Numbered from the stretch's first letter, positions 29,839 to 38,916 are shown. The stretch: 64,000 nt of DNA from JBBSDP01 sp963754335 (GCA_963754335.1 CAVWFQ010000009.1:320139-384138), one strand, 5' to 3'. Made by a program: numbers and translations. Notes: generated by a model not told the origin, from the sequence alone.

Positions 29839-29919
29839 CCGCGGATGAACGCGGATCAATGCAAAATAATTCGGATCTCTTTCCCTTCCGATCCGCGTTC
29901 ATCAGCGTTGATCCGCGGC
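29839..29919. repeat. Inverted repeat (family F) GCGGATGAACGCGGAT
   Basis: Left arm 29839-29857 contains GCCGCGGATGAACGCGGAT; right arm 29891-29919 contains ATCCGCGTTCATC and GATCCGCGGC. It lies between convergent genes. The right arm encodes the last residues and stop of the DUF2252 gene. Confidence 0.7.
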
Positions 29920-31034
29920 AGCCTTCTCTTTCTCTTCCTGCTCTTCGGTCGCCAGCCGCCACTCTTCGAAATCGTTGAGCGTGGCTTTCACCATCTTTTT
30001 GGCCAGTTCGTGCAGCCAGTCGCTGGGGCGCGATTTGAGATCCTGGCGAATCTTTTTTGCGGCGCTTCAGTGCCGAGATGAATATTGGCGGTTTCAAAAC
30101 CCATCGCCGCGAGCAATCGCGATTCCTCGCCCACGTGCGTTAGCGAGCCCAGCTCGATGCGCGAGCAGTCGGGCGCGAGTCGGCGCGACAGCCAGCTTCC
30201 TTCGACGCAAACCATCGGGTCGGGACAACGGACAGCGCGGGCAAGAATCTTTTCGTACAGAATTGCCTTATCTTTACTGTCCCAGGCCCAGGCACATGCG
30301 GAGGGGGCGAGGGATTTGGCTTCGCGGGCGATGTTTCCGCCCCGGTATTCAGCCAGGGCAATGAACCGCTGATGTCCCAGGCTCCCCAGCCCTTTTACCC
30401 GCTGAACCACCTGATACTTCAGCTTCGCCTCCGGCAGGAGGCGTTCGATGGCCGCCTTCGCTCCGGGAGGAATTGGCATCGCGGCGTTGGGCGCTTCATG
30501 CATTCGCTGCCAGAAGTTCACAGGATTTCGGAGCTCATTGTGCGCCAGCGCGCTCAGCCAGGTGTTGTGTTCGCCGAGGACGAAAGGGCGGCCCCCTTGT
30601 GTAATCGCCTGCCGATATCCCTCCAGCAACGCTGCACAGGCTTCTCGCGAGTTGATCGTGATTCCAGGGCCCATTCGCGCGATCATCACGCTGGCAGCGA
30701 GGCGAACGAGATCAAACGTAAAAGGTAGTTCGTAAGCCTCATCGAAATCGTTGACGCCCCAGATGAGCCGCCCCTCCGCGTCGCGCCATGTGCCGAAATT
30801 CTCAATGTGAAGATCCCCGACAGCCAGCACCTGAGGCGCTTTGGCGGCGTCACCCGCGAAATCGGGCCAAAGCTGGGCCCAGCGATAGAACGTGGCCCGC
30901 AGGAAAGGAAACGGAGACGCGGCCATCTGGACATGTTTGATCGTCACGTGCTCGGCGATCAAATTCATTCTCTGACCAAGCCACGCTTCGTAGGATTCGG
31001 TCGCCTTGCGGATATGCATTTCGGTATAGTTCAA
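29902..31034 (-). CDS. DUF2252 family protein, frame broken near 30065
   Basis: The family signatures are AVGDLHIENFGTWRDAEG (~70-87), WGVNDFDEAYELPFTFDLVRLAAS (~92-115) and the kinase-like His/Asp motifs they contain; DUF2252 proteins are related to the aminoglycoside phosphotransferase/kinase fold and remain uncharacterised. The reading slips near 30065; the adjacent frame continues KKIRQDLKSRPSDWLHELA and NDFEEWRLATEEQEEKEKAA, ending at TGA 29904-29902, inside a palindromic repeat. That coiled, Glu-rich tail is the natural C-terminus. Convergent with the beta-propeller gene and divergent from the TPR gene at 31142. Role unknown. Confidence 0.82.
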
Positions 31035-31141
31035 CCGGAATTGATTGGTCTGGCAAACGCGGGGAGGATAAACTTGTCATAAGAGTAGGGCTATTTCGCG
31101 TCGGGGGAGATTTCGTCCGCCGGCGCCTTGTGGAGCTCAGG

Positions 31142-32502
31142 ATGAGAACCCTCCCGCGTTACGGATTCTGGTTTTCATTAATCACCTTTCTTGCGATGTC
31201 CTGCTTCGCGGACGTTGTCCATCTCAAGGACGGCGGTCGCCTTGAGGGGGAAATCAAAAAGACGGAAGACGGCTATCGGGTGACCGATGGGGGGGGAACG
31301 GTCACGATGGTGAATTCCGAACGCGTTGCTTCGATCGAAGTGCGCCCGCAGGCCGGGGTCGATGCGTCGGCGGCCCGCCTGGCCTCCCTTCGCCGGGCCG
31401 TCGAAAACCAGGACGACATCAAGAAAATTCTCGATCGATATGCGTCGTTCATGACGCAAAACGCCGGCACGCCGGCTGTCATAGATGCGCAGGCCGATGT
31501 CGACCTTTGGCATGATCGTCAGGCAAAGGGACTCGTCAAAGTCGGGACGAAGTGGATGAGCAAGGAGGAACGCGACGGATTGCAGGAAAAATCGCTCGGG
31601 GTGGCGGAACAGTTGCTCCAGACGATCAAGCAGGGACGAATGAAAGAGGCGACAACCGTCCTGGACAATGCCCTGGCCGACAATCCAACCAATATTTCCC
31701 TGCTCTACCTGCGTGGCGTGCTTCTCTATCGGCAGGAACAGCTTCCCGGTTCTCGCAAAGCATTTGAATCCGTGTCGGCGGCCGCCGCCGACCATGCGCC
31801 GACGCTCAACAACCTTGCGGTGATTCTCTACCGGCAGAACGCCCCGGTCGCGGCCCTGGCGCAGTATGACCGGGCGATGCTCGCCGCTCCGGGAAGCCGG
31901 GAGATTCTCGATAACGTCGCCGAGGCGCTCAATGCCCTTCCGGAGGATCAGCGTAAATCGCAGGTGGTGAAGAAGGTCGTCCGCCATTTTAAGGAGCAGG
32001 ACGACGACCTGCAGAAAAAGATGTCAGAGCGCGGCCTGGTGAGGTGGGGCGCCACATGGGTGACCGACGCGCAATATGCCAAGCTTCAGGAAGAAGAACG
32101 GAAAATCAAGGACAAGCTCGATCAGATGTCGCGCGATTATGATTCGGTGCAGGCCGGCATCGTCGGCCTCGACCGCCGTGTTCGTGACGATCAGCAGGAG
32201 ATGCAATTGATCGATCAGTCCACGCTGACGACCGATCGGGAGGGAAACGTCGTTCGGCTGCCGTATCCGGCGCGGTATTACGATCTCCGCCGCGAGATCG
32301 CGTCGCTGTTGTCAGAGCGGGCAGCGCGGTCGCGGATCTGGAGCATCTTCGCCGCGATGCCAAAGCCGTCCAGCAGCAGTTGCCGGTAGCACGCTACACC
32401 GGAATTCAGAAAATCATCGATGCCGAGGGAATGCCGGTGGTTGCGATGCGTCTGCCCGATACGAGGCCAGCCGCGGCGCGAGAGGACGTAGCGGCGCCAT
32501 AG
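31142..32502 (+). CDS. Exported TPR protein of unknown function, frame broken near 32335
   Basis: Signal peptide (YGFWFSLITFLAMSCFA) followed by a short SH3-like beta region (VVHLKDGGRLEGEIKKTEDG, residues ~20-65) common in planctomycete exported proteins, then TPR helices (~150-270: MKEATTVLDNALADNPTN, YLRGVLLYRQEQLPGSRKAF, LNNLAVILYRQNAPVAALA) and a long coiled coil (~290-420). The reading slips near 32335: the next frame continues VADLEHLRRDAKAVQQQLP and ends VAMRLPDTRPAAAREDVAAP at 32502. ATG 31142 follows GGAG by six bases. It probably acts as a periplasmic scaffold (inference). Confidence 0.75.
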
Positions 32503-32516
32503 AGACCGCTGCGCCG

Positions 32517-32673
32517 CAAATTCCAAATCCCAAGCACCAAAGCCCAAAAAATTTCCAAATCCCAAAGAAGAAAATTTCAAACAGGAGCGATCTGAGCGCG
32601 CTGTATTCGCTTGGTCTTTGGAATTTGGTTCTTGGAATTGTTTTGGGCTTTGGTGTTTGGGCTTTGGAATTTT
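32517..32673. repeat. AT-rich inverted repeat (family G) of CCAAA/TTTGG units
   Basis: The left half (32517-32585) consists of CCAAATCCCAAGCACCAAAG-like words; the right half (32617-32673) is their inverted counterpart (GGAATTTGGTTCTTGGAATT, TTGGGCTTTGGTGTTTGGGC). Composition is far more AT-rich than the surroundings. It fills the 229-base gap between the convergent TPR and hicB genes. Confidence 0.72.
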
Positions 32674-32731
32674 CAGCGCCAGGAAGCGCACAGTCACCCT
32701 GTCTTTCCAGGCCGTTTCCGAAAAACCTTAA

Positions 32732-32980
32732 TCAGGCGTGCGCCCGAGCGGTCGTTTCGTTCACGTCGATCTCGATCAATTCCTGGATGCAGTTGGCGTT
32801 CATTCCCAGGCGCGCCTCGTCTCGATGGATATCGACCATCAGGCGCAACGAATCGCGCAGGTTCTCGCGACATTCATCGAGCGAGCGGCCCTGCGTGATG
32901 GTCCCGGGGATTTCTTCAACCCACCCAACAAAACAGCCGTTGGCTTCGGGCTTGATGATTGTGTGGTAAAATTGCTTCAT
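32732..32980 (-). CDS. hicB: HicB-family antitoxin-like protein, no HicA neighbour
   Basis: An 82-residue protein with the partial RNase H fold of HicB: KQFYHTIIKPEANGCFVGWV, EEIPGTITQGRSLDECRENL, RDSLRLMVDIHRDE. The C-terminal DNA-binding helix-turn-helix or ribbon-helix-helix of full HicB proteins is not evident; instead it ends ELIEIDVNETTARAHA. No HicA toxin reading frame is visible upstream or downstream, where a repeat and the korA leader lie. An inverted repeat 20 bases upstream of the start could be its operator. Either an orphan antitoxin or a solitary HicB-like regulator. Confidence 0.78.
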   Translation of the reverse strand: MKQFYHTIIKPEANGCFVGWVEEIPGTITQGRSLDECRENLRDSLRLMVDIHRDEARLGMNANCIQELIEIDVNETTARAHA

Positions 32981-33000
32981 AGTGACTATATCTTGCCCAA

Positions 33001-33020
33001 CTTGACACGGTGCAGTCAAG
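33001..33020. promoter_or_regulatory. Inverted repeat upstream of hicB, possible operator
   Basis: CTTGAC and GTCAAG flank an 8-base spacer. The site lies 21 bases upstream of the hicB start, with a TATAGT-like -10 between it and the ATG on the minus strand. Autoregulation through such sites is known for HicAB; assignment here is inferred from position and symmetry. Confidence 0.4.
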
Positions 33021-33140
33021 TTAAACCCGACTGCCATGGCGGCGTATTGTTATTATCCGAATCCCATGCTATTCGATTGCAGACCCAGACGCCGATACAC
33101 ACCTTGAGGTTATCGGGCTTCTGCTGAGGACCAGATTGAA

Positions 33141-35097
33141 ATGAACGCTACGACGGAACCGACCGCAAACGAACACTCGGGAGTCTCGAACGCCAAACGA
33201 ACGCTGACGCTGCCATCGGTGACGATCCGCTTCGCTGGAGACAGCGGAGACGGGATGCAGCTTGCCGGCACGCAGTTCACCGACACCTCGGCGCTCATCG
33301 GCAACGACATCAGCACGCTGCCGGATTTCCCGGCCGAGATCCGCGCCTGCCGGCACGCTGGCTGGCGTCAGCGGATATCAGCTCCACTTTTCCAGCACGG
33401 AAATATTCACACCCGGGGACATGGTCGACGCGCTCATCGCCATGAATCCGGCGGCGCTGCGCACCAACGTCCGCTCGGTGAAAACCGGCGGGATCGTGAT
33501 CGTCAACGAAGATGCCTTCGCGCCCGGCGATTTGAAAAAGGCGGGATACGAATCCAATCCGCTCGATGACGGAACGCTCAAAGGCTACCGCCTCATCCGC
33601 ATCCCCATCGACAAGTTGAACGCGGCCGCCGCTAAAGAAACCGGGCTTGGCGCCAAGGACCTGGATCGCTGCAAGAACATGTTCGCGCTGGGACTGTGCT
33701 GCTGGCTCTACGGGCGTCCGATCGAACCGACGCTCGAACATCTGAAACAAAAGTTCGGCAAGAAGCCCGCCGTGCTGCAGGCCAATACCCTTGTTCTCAA
33801 AGCCGGCTTTCACTACGGCGAAACCACCGAGCTTTTCGCCGAAAAATATGAAGTCCCCAAGGCCCGCCTCGCGCCGGGCAAGTATCGGAAGATCACCGGC
33901 AACGAAGCGACCGCCATCGGCATGATCACGGCGGCCCACCTGGCCGGCAAGGAATTGATCTACTGCAGCTATCCCATCACGCCCGCCAGCGACATCCTTC
34001 ACTATCTGTCGGCGGAGAAAAACTACGGGGTGGTGACGTTTCAGGCGGAAGATGAAATCGCCGCGATCGGAGCGGCGATCGGAGCCTCGTTTGGAGGCCA
34101 GCTCGGTTGCACCGGCACCAGCGGGCCGGGAATCGCGCTCAAGAGCGAAGCGATCGGGCTTGCGGTGATGACCGAGCTTCCCCTCGTGATCATCAACGTG
34201 CAGCGGGGCGGGCCCAGCACCGGGCTTCCGACCAAGACCGAACAATCCGATCTGCTCCAGGTCCTTTACGGGCGCAACGGCGAAAGTCCGGTTCCCGTGA
34301 TCGCGGCCGCCTCTCCATCGGATTGCTTTGCCGCAGTAATCGAGGCGTTCACCATCGCCGTCAAGTACATGACGCCGGTCATCTTCCTGAGCGATGGGTA
34401 CATCGCCAACGGCGCGGAGCCGTGGATGGTTCCCGATCTGGCAAAGCTGCCCAAGATCGCGATTCATCATCCGACCGAGCCGAATGATCCGAACGGCTAC
34501 ATGCCGTATAAGCGCGACGAGCACCTGGTTCGTCCCTGGGGCATTCCCGGCACTCCTGGACTCGAGCATCGCATCGGCGGGCTCGAAAAACAGGACGTGA
34601 CCGGCAACGTCAATTACGAGCCGCTCAATCACGAGAAAATGGTTCATCTGCGAGCCGATAAGGTCGCCGGCATTAAACCGGTAGGGCCCGATCTGCTCTG
34701 GACCGGCCCGGAGAGTGGAGAGGTGCTGATCGTCGGATGGGGCAGCACTTTCGGCGCGATCAAGGCGGCTACACTCGAATTGCAAAATGAGGGAATGCGG
34801 GCGGCCGCCTGCCACATTCGATATCTCAATCCGCTGCCGGAGCGGTTGCCCGAATTGATGCGCCGCTTCAAACATGTTCTGGTCCCGGAGATGAACCTCG
34901 GGCAGCTTCGATTGCTGCTTCGCGGGCATTTCCTGATCGACGCCAAGGGACTGAACAAGGTGAAGGGTCAGCCGTTCACCATTCACGAAATCAAGCACGC
35001 AGTCCTTCATCTGGTGGCGGGCAAAGCCGGAGCGGAAGAAGTGAAAGTTCCGACCGAAACGGTCATGGCCGAAAACCCTGGCGCCAATGCGGGGTGA
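33141..35097 (+). CDS. korA: 2-oxoacid:ferredoxin oxidoreductase alpha subunit, frame broken near 33347
   Basis: Fused gamma-alpha subunit of a 2-oxoacid (probably 2-oxoglutarate) oxidoreductase. N-terminal gamma domain: SVTIRFAGDSGDGMQLAGTQ, then after the slip AGTLAGVSGYQLHFSS and GDMVDALIAMNPAALRTNV. Alpha domain: GNEATAIGMITAAHLAGKEL, YCSYPITPASDIL, FQAEDEIAAIGAAIGASFGG, SGPGIALKSEAIGLAV and QRGGPSTGLPTKTEQSDLLQ. Length when joined is ~652. It couples oxidative decarboxylation to ferredoxin reduction in the cytoplasm. TGAGGA lies ~11 bases before ATG 33141. The beta subunit gene follows after 63 bases containing a hairpin. Confidence 0.9.
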
Positions 35098-35098
35098 T

Positions 35099-35130
35099 CT
35101 GTTCTTGAGATTGGAGAACCGCAAGAACAG
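35099..35130 (+). promoter_or_regulatory. Intercistronic hairpin between korA and korB
   Basis: A 9-bp perfect stem (CTGTTCTTG at 35099-35107 and CAAGAACAG at 35122-35130) with a 14-base loop, no U-run after it. It begins right at the korA stop. It may stabilise or process the korAB message and is not a typical terminator. Confidence 0.45.
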
Positions 35131-35160
35131 TCTGTTGAATCATCGAGTAATGAGAACATC

Positions 35161-36186
35161 ATGAGCATCGCCCCGACCCAACCGTTGTCTGTACTCAAGG
35201 CTGCCGACTACGCCTCCGACCAGGACGTGCGCTGGTGCCCCGGCTGCGGCGACTACTCCATCCTCGCCCAGATGAAAAAAGTCTGCGCCAAACTCGGCAT
35301 GGACCGAAGCAAGACCGTGTTCGTATCAGGCATCGGTTGCTCGAGCCGCTTTCCGTACTACATGAACACGTACGGCTTCCACTCGATTCACGGCCGCGCC
35401 CCAACGTTCGCCACCGGCCTGAAGCTTGCCCGGCCGGAGCTGAATATCTGGATGGTCACCGGCGACGGCGACGGCCTGTCGATCGGCGGCAACCATCTGA
35501 TGCACATCATCCGCCGAAATGTGGATGTGAAAATTCTCCTGTTCAACAACCGCATTTACGGTCTGACCAAGGGCCAATACTCTCCGACCAGCGAGAAGGG
35601 GAAAAAGACCAAGAGCAGCCCGATGGGATCGCCGGAATACCCGATTCGTCCGATCAGCATCGCGATCGGAGCCGAGGCGTCATTCGCCGCCCGCGCGGTC
35701 GATATCGACATCAAACATCTGGAATACGTTCTGGAGCGGGCCGCGAAGCATGTAGGGACGGCCTTTGTCGAGATCTATCAGAACTGCAACATCTTCAATG
35801 ACGGCGCGTTTAGCTACGCGACCGACAAGACGACCAAGACGGATACCACCGTCTATCTCGAGCATGGCAAGCCGCTCATCTTCGGCAAGGACGGCTCCCG
35901 CGGCATCCGTCTCAACGGGATTACGCCGGAGGTTGTGGAAACGCGTACCGTCAAACCCGACGATCTGCTGATCCACGATGAAAAGGCCGCCGATCCGAGC
36001 CTCGCATTTATGCTCAGCCGGATGCGTCACCCCGAATTCCCCGAGCCGCTCGGCGTCTTCCGCGCGGTCGATCATGTCCGCTATGTTGATCTTGTTCGGT
36101 CACAGTTGGCAGAAGCGAAAGCCAAGTCCGGCCCGGGTGACGTTCAGGAACTGATCATGGGTGATGAGACGTGGACGGTGGAGTAA
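35161..36186 (+). CDS. korB: 2-oxoacid:ferredoxin oxidoreductase beta subunit
   Basis: Thiamine-diphosphate-binding subunit, 341 residues, intact. WCPGCGDYSIL (~25-35, the cysteines expected near the Fe-S/TPP site), GIGCSSRFPYYMNTYG, HGRAPTFATGLKLARPEL, the TPP motif VTGDGDGLSIGGNH through LFNNRIYGLTKGQYSPTS, and EIYQNCNIFNDG. It forms the enzyme with KorA encoded 63 bases upstream. Specific substrate (2-oxoglutarate or another 2-oxoacid) is inferred from overall similarity of these motifs to KorB. Confidence 0.92.
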   Translation: MSIAPTQPLSVLKAADYASDQDVRWCPGCGDYSILAQMKKVCAKLGMDRSKTVFVSGIGCSSRFPYYMNTYGFHSIHGRAPTFATGLKLARPELNIWMVTGDGDGLSIGGNHLMHIIRRNVDVKILLFNNRIYGLTKGQYSPTSEKGKKTKSSPMGSPEYPIRPISIAIGAEASFAARAVDIDIKHLEYVLERAAKHVGTAFVEIYQNCNIFNDGAFSYATDKTTKTDTTVYLEHGKPLIFGKDGSRGIRLNGITPEVVETRTVKPDDLLIHDEKAADPSLAFMLSRMRHPEFPEPLGVFRAVDHVRYVDLVRSQLAEAKAKSGPGDVQELIMGDETWTVE

Positions 36187-36207
36187 TTCGTTTTTCCCAA
36201 ATCTTTA

Positions 36208-36336
36208 AGAGCCGCGCACGTAGTAAGCGGGAATGTTTTCCCGTTTACCAAACACTTTCCCGCTTACTTCGTGCGGCTCTTTGTTTGCTGGAAGGGATTG
36301 TTTCCCGTTTACCAAACGCTTTCCCGCTTGAGCGGG
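36208..36336. repeat. Composite repeat of family B, copy 2
   Basis: Full hairpin at 36208-36280 (arms AGAGCCGCGCACGTAGTAAG and CTTACTTCGTGCGGCTCT) with interior TTTTCCCGTTTACCAAACAC, then a direct half-copy at ~36296-36336 repeating TTTCCCGTTTACCAAACGCT and TTCCCGCTTGAGCGGG. Same hairpin-plus-half layout as at 13445-13648. It separates the convergent korB and TPR-YggX genes. Confidence 0.78.
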
Positions 36337-36340
36337 GGAG

Positions 36341-36943
36341 CTACGAACGAAGATTCAAAAACTCCATCATGTTCTGATCGAAGATCTTCTGCGCTTTCGG
36401 ATCGCTCAGCGGCAGCCGCAATTCGTTGATCAGCTTGGTTCCCATTCCGATCCATTCCCGCCAGCAGTCGGCGCAGATCTTCTCGTAAATCTCACGCCCC
36501 TGGGCATTGCTGAAAGGGGGCGAGGGAAGTTTTCGCGCTACGCGATTGCATCGGCGGCAGAGGACCTGCCCCTCGCCGACGGCCGTAGGAGCCGTCGCCT
36601 GTTTCAGCTCGGGAACGGGCGCGCCCAGTTCCTTCAGCTTTTGAATCATGTCATTTCGCGGCATCAAGTCGCCGCGTGAATCGGCGGTTTTGACCCCTTG
36701 CGTCAGGCGTTCGACGGCGGCGTCGCGCTGGCCGAGTTTCAGCAACGCCGCGCCGAGCAGGTCATAGGCCTTGCTGAGATTCGCGTTCAATTCGAGGCAG
36801 CGATTCAGGCTCGCCGCGGCCGGACCCCATTCGCCGGCATCGAGATACGCCCGGCCCAGCGAGAAGTGTCCCAGTTCGTTGTTGGGATCCGCCTCGGCCA
36901 TTTTCTTGAACTGTTCGATTCGACTCGCGTTTTCCGCCATCAT
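36341..36943 (-). CDS. TPR protein fused to YggX-like Fe(II)-trafficking domain with two CxxC pairs
   Basis: A 200-residue cytoplasmic protein. Residues ~8-90 form two TPR units (NNELGHFSLGRAYLDAGEWG, NLSKAYDLLGAALLKLGQRD). Residues ~127-198 match the YggX family: CRRCNRVARKLPSPPFSNAQ, GREIYEKICADCWREWIGMG, TKLINELRLPLSDPKAQKIF. Cys129/Cys132 and Cys157/Cys160 form two CxxC pairs; standard YggX has a single early Cys and no such pairs, so a zinc or Fe-S site is plausible. YggX protects Fe-S proteins from oxidative damage. It lies 13 bases downstream of folE in the same direction. Confidence 0.72.
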   Translation of the reverse strand: MMAENASRIEQFKKMAEADPNNELGHFSLGRAYLDAGEWGPAAASLNRCLELNANLSKAYDLLGAALLKLGQRDAAVERLTQGVKTADSRGDLMPRNDMIQKLKELGAPVPELKQATAPTAVGEGQVLCRRCNRVARKLPSPPFSNAQGREIYEKICADCWREWIGMGTKLINELRLPLSDPKAQKIFDQNMMEFLNLRS

Positions 36944-36956
36944 TGACCTCGTTGAT

Positions 36957-37628
36957 TTAGATTCGCTGCCCGTCTTTCGCGTGAATCAGCGACAGGATTT
37001 CCGATCGGCTTGCGGCGTTCTCCTTGAAGATGCCGCGGAGGGCGCTGGTGACCATTGTACTTCCGTGCTTCTTGGCGCCGCGAATCGTCATGCAGGTGTG
37101 AACGGCTTCGATCACGCACGCCGCTCCGATCGGCTGGAGTTCTTCCATCAGCGCGTCGGCAATCTGGGTGGTGAGGCGTTCCTGGACTTGCGGTCGTCGG
37201 GCGAATCCCTCAACAAGCCTGGCCAGTTTGCTCAATCCCACCACCCGTCCGTCGGGCAGATAGGCAACATGAGCACGACCGGTGAAAGGAAGAAGATGGT
37301 GCTCACAGAGCGAAGAGAATTCGATGTTGCGCAACAGGACCACTTCGTCATAGCGTTCGTGAAAGATCGTGTGTAAATGCCGGCGTGGATCGGTTCGCAG
37401 GCCGGACATCAGCTCCGCATAGGCGCGGGCCACGCGAGCCGGCGTCTGGAGCAAACCCTCCCGGTTGGGATCTTCGCCAACGGCAATCAGGATCTCCCGG
37501 ACCGCCTTCTCAATGCGGACGTGATCGACCGTTGCGTCAAGTTCGGCGCGGATCCCATCTCCATTATTTGGTTGACTGCTCTGCTTTTCGCTGTTCCGCG
37601 CCAATTCCATGAATCCCTCGCTCCGCAT
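36957..37628 (-). CDS. folE: GTP cyclohydrolase I
   Basis: Converts GTP to dihydroneopterin triphosphate, first step of folate (and queuosine) synthesis. Complete at 223 residues with ILIAVGEDPNREGLLQTPAR, YAELMSGL, the zinc motif SLCEHHLLPFTG, VAYLPDGRVVGLSKLARLVE, RRPQVQERLT, and the second zinc-cysteine region VIEAVHTCMTIRGAKKHGS. An internal ATG six codons in (37610) is an alternative start. The queuosine-linked GluQRS elsewhere in this window fits a queuosine-using organism. Cotranscribed with the TPR-YggX gene. Confidence 0.95.
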   Translation of the reverse strand: MRSEGFMELARNSEKQSSQPNNGDGIRAELDATVDHVRIEKAVREILIAVGEDPNREGLLQTPARVARAYAELMSGLRTDPRRHLHTIFHERYDEVVLLRNIEFSSLCEHHLLPFTGRAHVAYLPDGRVVGLSKLARLVEGFARRPQVQERLTTQIADALMEELQPIGAACVIEAVHTCMTIRGAKKHGSTMVTSALRGIFKENAASRSEILSLIHAKDGQRI

Positions 37629-37790
37629 CGTTCATTTTGATGCTCTCGGACGGGAGGATTATAGGCAAAGCGAACTGGAGTGGTACGCGATCGCGGGACC
37701 AGTCGAAAAATGAATTGGGAAACGCGGCCCTGCGGGCCTGCCGCTAAAAGGGGGGATGCGACTCCGAACGTTGCGCCGGGTCACCATGGT

Positions 37791-38663
37791 TCAAACTTCT
37801 TTTTGTTTGAAATTCCAGAGTCGGAGCTTCTCGCAGATCAGACAACCGACAAAAAGTGGATTATTGCGCAGATATCGCTTCCAGAGCCGTTTGGGTTCGG
37901 TGATGAGCCGGAAAAGCCATTCCATCCCGGATTTTTGAATCCAGCGCGGCGCTGCTTCTTGAGCCCGGCGTGAAAATCGAACGCCGCGCCGACACCGATG
38001 AGGACCGGCGCTTTCAGTTTCTGGGTGTGCGACCCCATCCAGCGCCTCCTGTTTCGGCGTGCTGAGGCCGACCCAGACGATGTCAGCGTCCGTCGCGTCG
38101 ATGATCTGCATGATTTCGCGATCTTCTTCACTGGACAGTTGGCGGAAGGGGGGGCAATACGTCCCGACGATCTGGATCCCCGCAAACCGTTCCTCAAGCT
38201 TTTGCTTGAGTAAAACGGCAACGCCGTCCGCGCCGCCATAAAGAAAATGGCGATGCCCCTTGGCGACGGACTGCTCGCAGACCGCGGCCATCAGATCCGG
38301 CCCGTAGACGCGGGTGACATCCTTGAACCCGGCCCACTTGCTCAGCCAGACCATCGGCATGCCGTCCGGCGTGACAAGACCGGCCTCATTATGGATCTTT
38401 TTGAGTTCCGGGTCCTGCTGGGATTCCATCACCCCATGAACGCCGGTCACGCAGACATAGTGGTGCTCCCGGCGGCTGATCCAGCCGTCGATGCAATCGA
38501 CCGCAGCCGGAATATTGATCGGGCTGACGCCAACGCCCAGAACATGACATCGCACCGATTCGATGGGCGTTTCGGATGCGTCGGCCTGGGCCGAAACATT
38601 GCGTCCTTCCTGAATGATCGACAACGACATTTTCTCACGCTCCAAAACTTGCGCGGTCTGCAT
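37791..38663 (-). CDS. WecG/TagA/CpsF-family glycosyltransferase, two compensating frame slips
   Basis: Cytoplasmic GT26 enzyme that transfers an N-acetylmannosamine-type sugar to a lipid-linked intermediate in surface glycan synthesis. Motifs: VLGVGVSPINIPAAVDCI, VTGVHGVMESQQDPEL, LVTPDGMPMVWLSKWAG, VYGPDLM, HFLYGGADGVA and VGLSTPKQE. Between about 38040 and 37965 the reading is displaced; the adjacent frame there gives WMGSHTQKLKAPVLIGVGAA and FDFHAGLKKQ, the expected family sequence, then the original frame resumes with WLFRLITEPKRLWKRYL. Two opposite indels explain this. Divergent from a GT2 gene, sharing a 250-base regulatory region. Confidence 0.85.
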   Translation of the reverse strand: MQTAQVLEREKMSLSIIQEGRNVSAQADASETPIESVRCHVLGVGVSPINIPAAVDCIDGWISRREHHYVCVTGVHGVMESQQDPELKKIHNEAGLVTPDGMPMVWLSKWAGFKDVTRVYGPDLMAAVCEQSVAKGHRHFLYGGADGVAVLLKQKLEERFAGIQIVGTYCPPFRQLSSEEDREIMQIIDATDADIVWVGLSTPKQEALDGVAHPETESAGPHRCRRGVRFSRRAQEAAPRWIQKSGMEWLFRLITEPKRLWKRYLRNNPLFVGCLICEKLRLWNFKQKEV

Positions 38664-38737
38664 TGTAGCATTATCGGCAGAATCGGGGCCATCTCAGAGT
38701 TGACCGAACACTCCGGTTTGGCGGCCTTGGTGAGGCA

Positions 38738-38767
38738 AATGTCCCACAATGTCCCAAAATGTCACAA
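38738..38767. repeat. Three tandem decamers AATGTCCCAM/AATGTCACAA
   Basis: AATGTCCCAC, AATGTCCCAA and AATGTCACAA follow each other without spacer. The exact 10-base period places the units on one face of the helix, as in cooperative operator sites. They lie between divergent wecG-like and GT2 genes, just upstream of an AT-rich promoter-like stretch. Confidence 0.6.
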
Positions 38768-38776
38768 CTTTCTATA

Positions 38777-38804
38777 TTGTTCATCAATATTTTGCTTATA
38801 TCTT
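38777..38804 (+). promoter_or_regulatory. Candidate promoter for the GT2 gene
   Basis: TTGTTC at 38777-38782, 16-base spacer, TATCTT at 38799-38804, in a strongly AT-rich island (38768-38820) within otherwise GC-rich DNA. The three decamers lie immediately upstream, a usual place for an activator. Motif-based only. Confidence 0.4.
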
Positions 38805-38916
38805 AATTATAAAGGTGGTTAAAGTGGATCCTGTCTGGAATACCGCGGCGAGGCAAACACCGCAAATCGGTCAGACGGGTTGACCGCCGACCACGGCGGA
38901 GCTATTCAAAGCCGGC

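Noticed and set aside
32511..32731. HicA toxin gene beside hicB
   Set aside because: The stretch is an AT-rich inverted repeat with stops in all frames; no HicA motif seen.
33310..35124. A 604-codon open frame on the minus strand opposite korA
   Set aside because: It exactly shadows a well-supported oxidoreductase gene; long antisense frames are expected from the GC-rich third-position bias, and the translation has no recognisable domain.
35099..35130. Terminator between korA and korB
   Set aside because: The hairpin has no U-run and lies within an obvious two-subunit operon.
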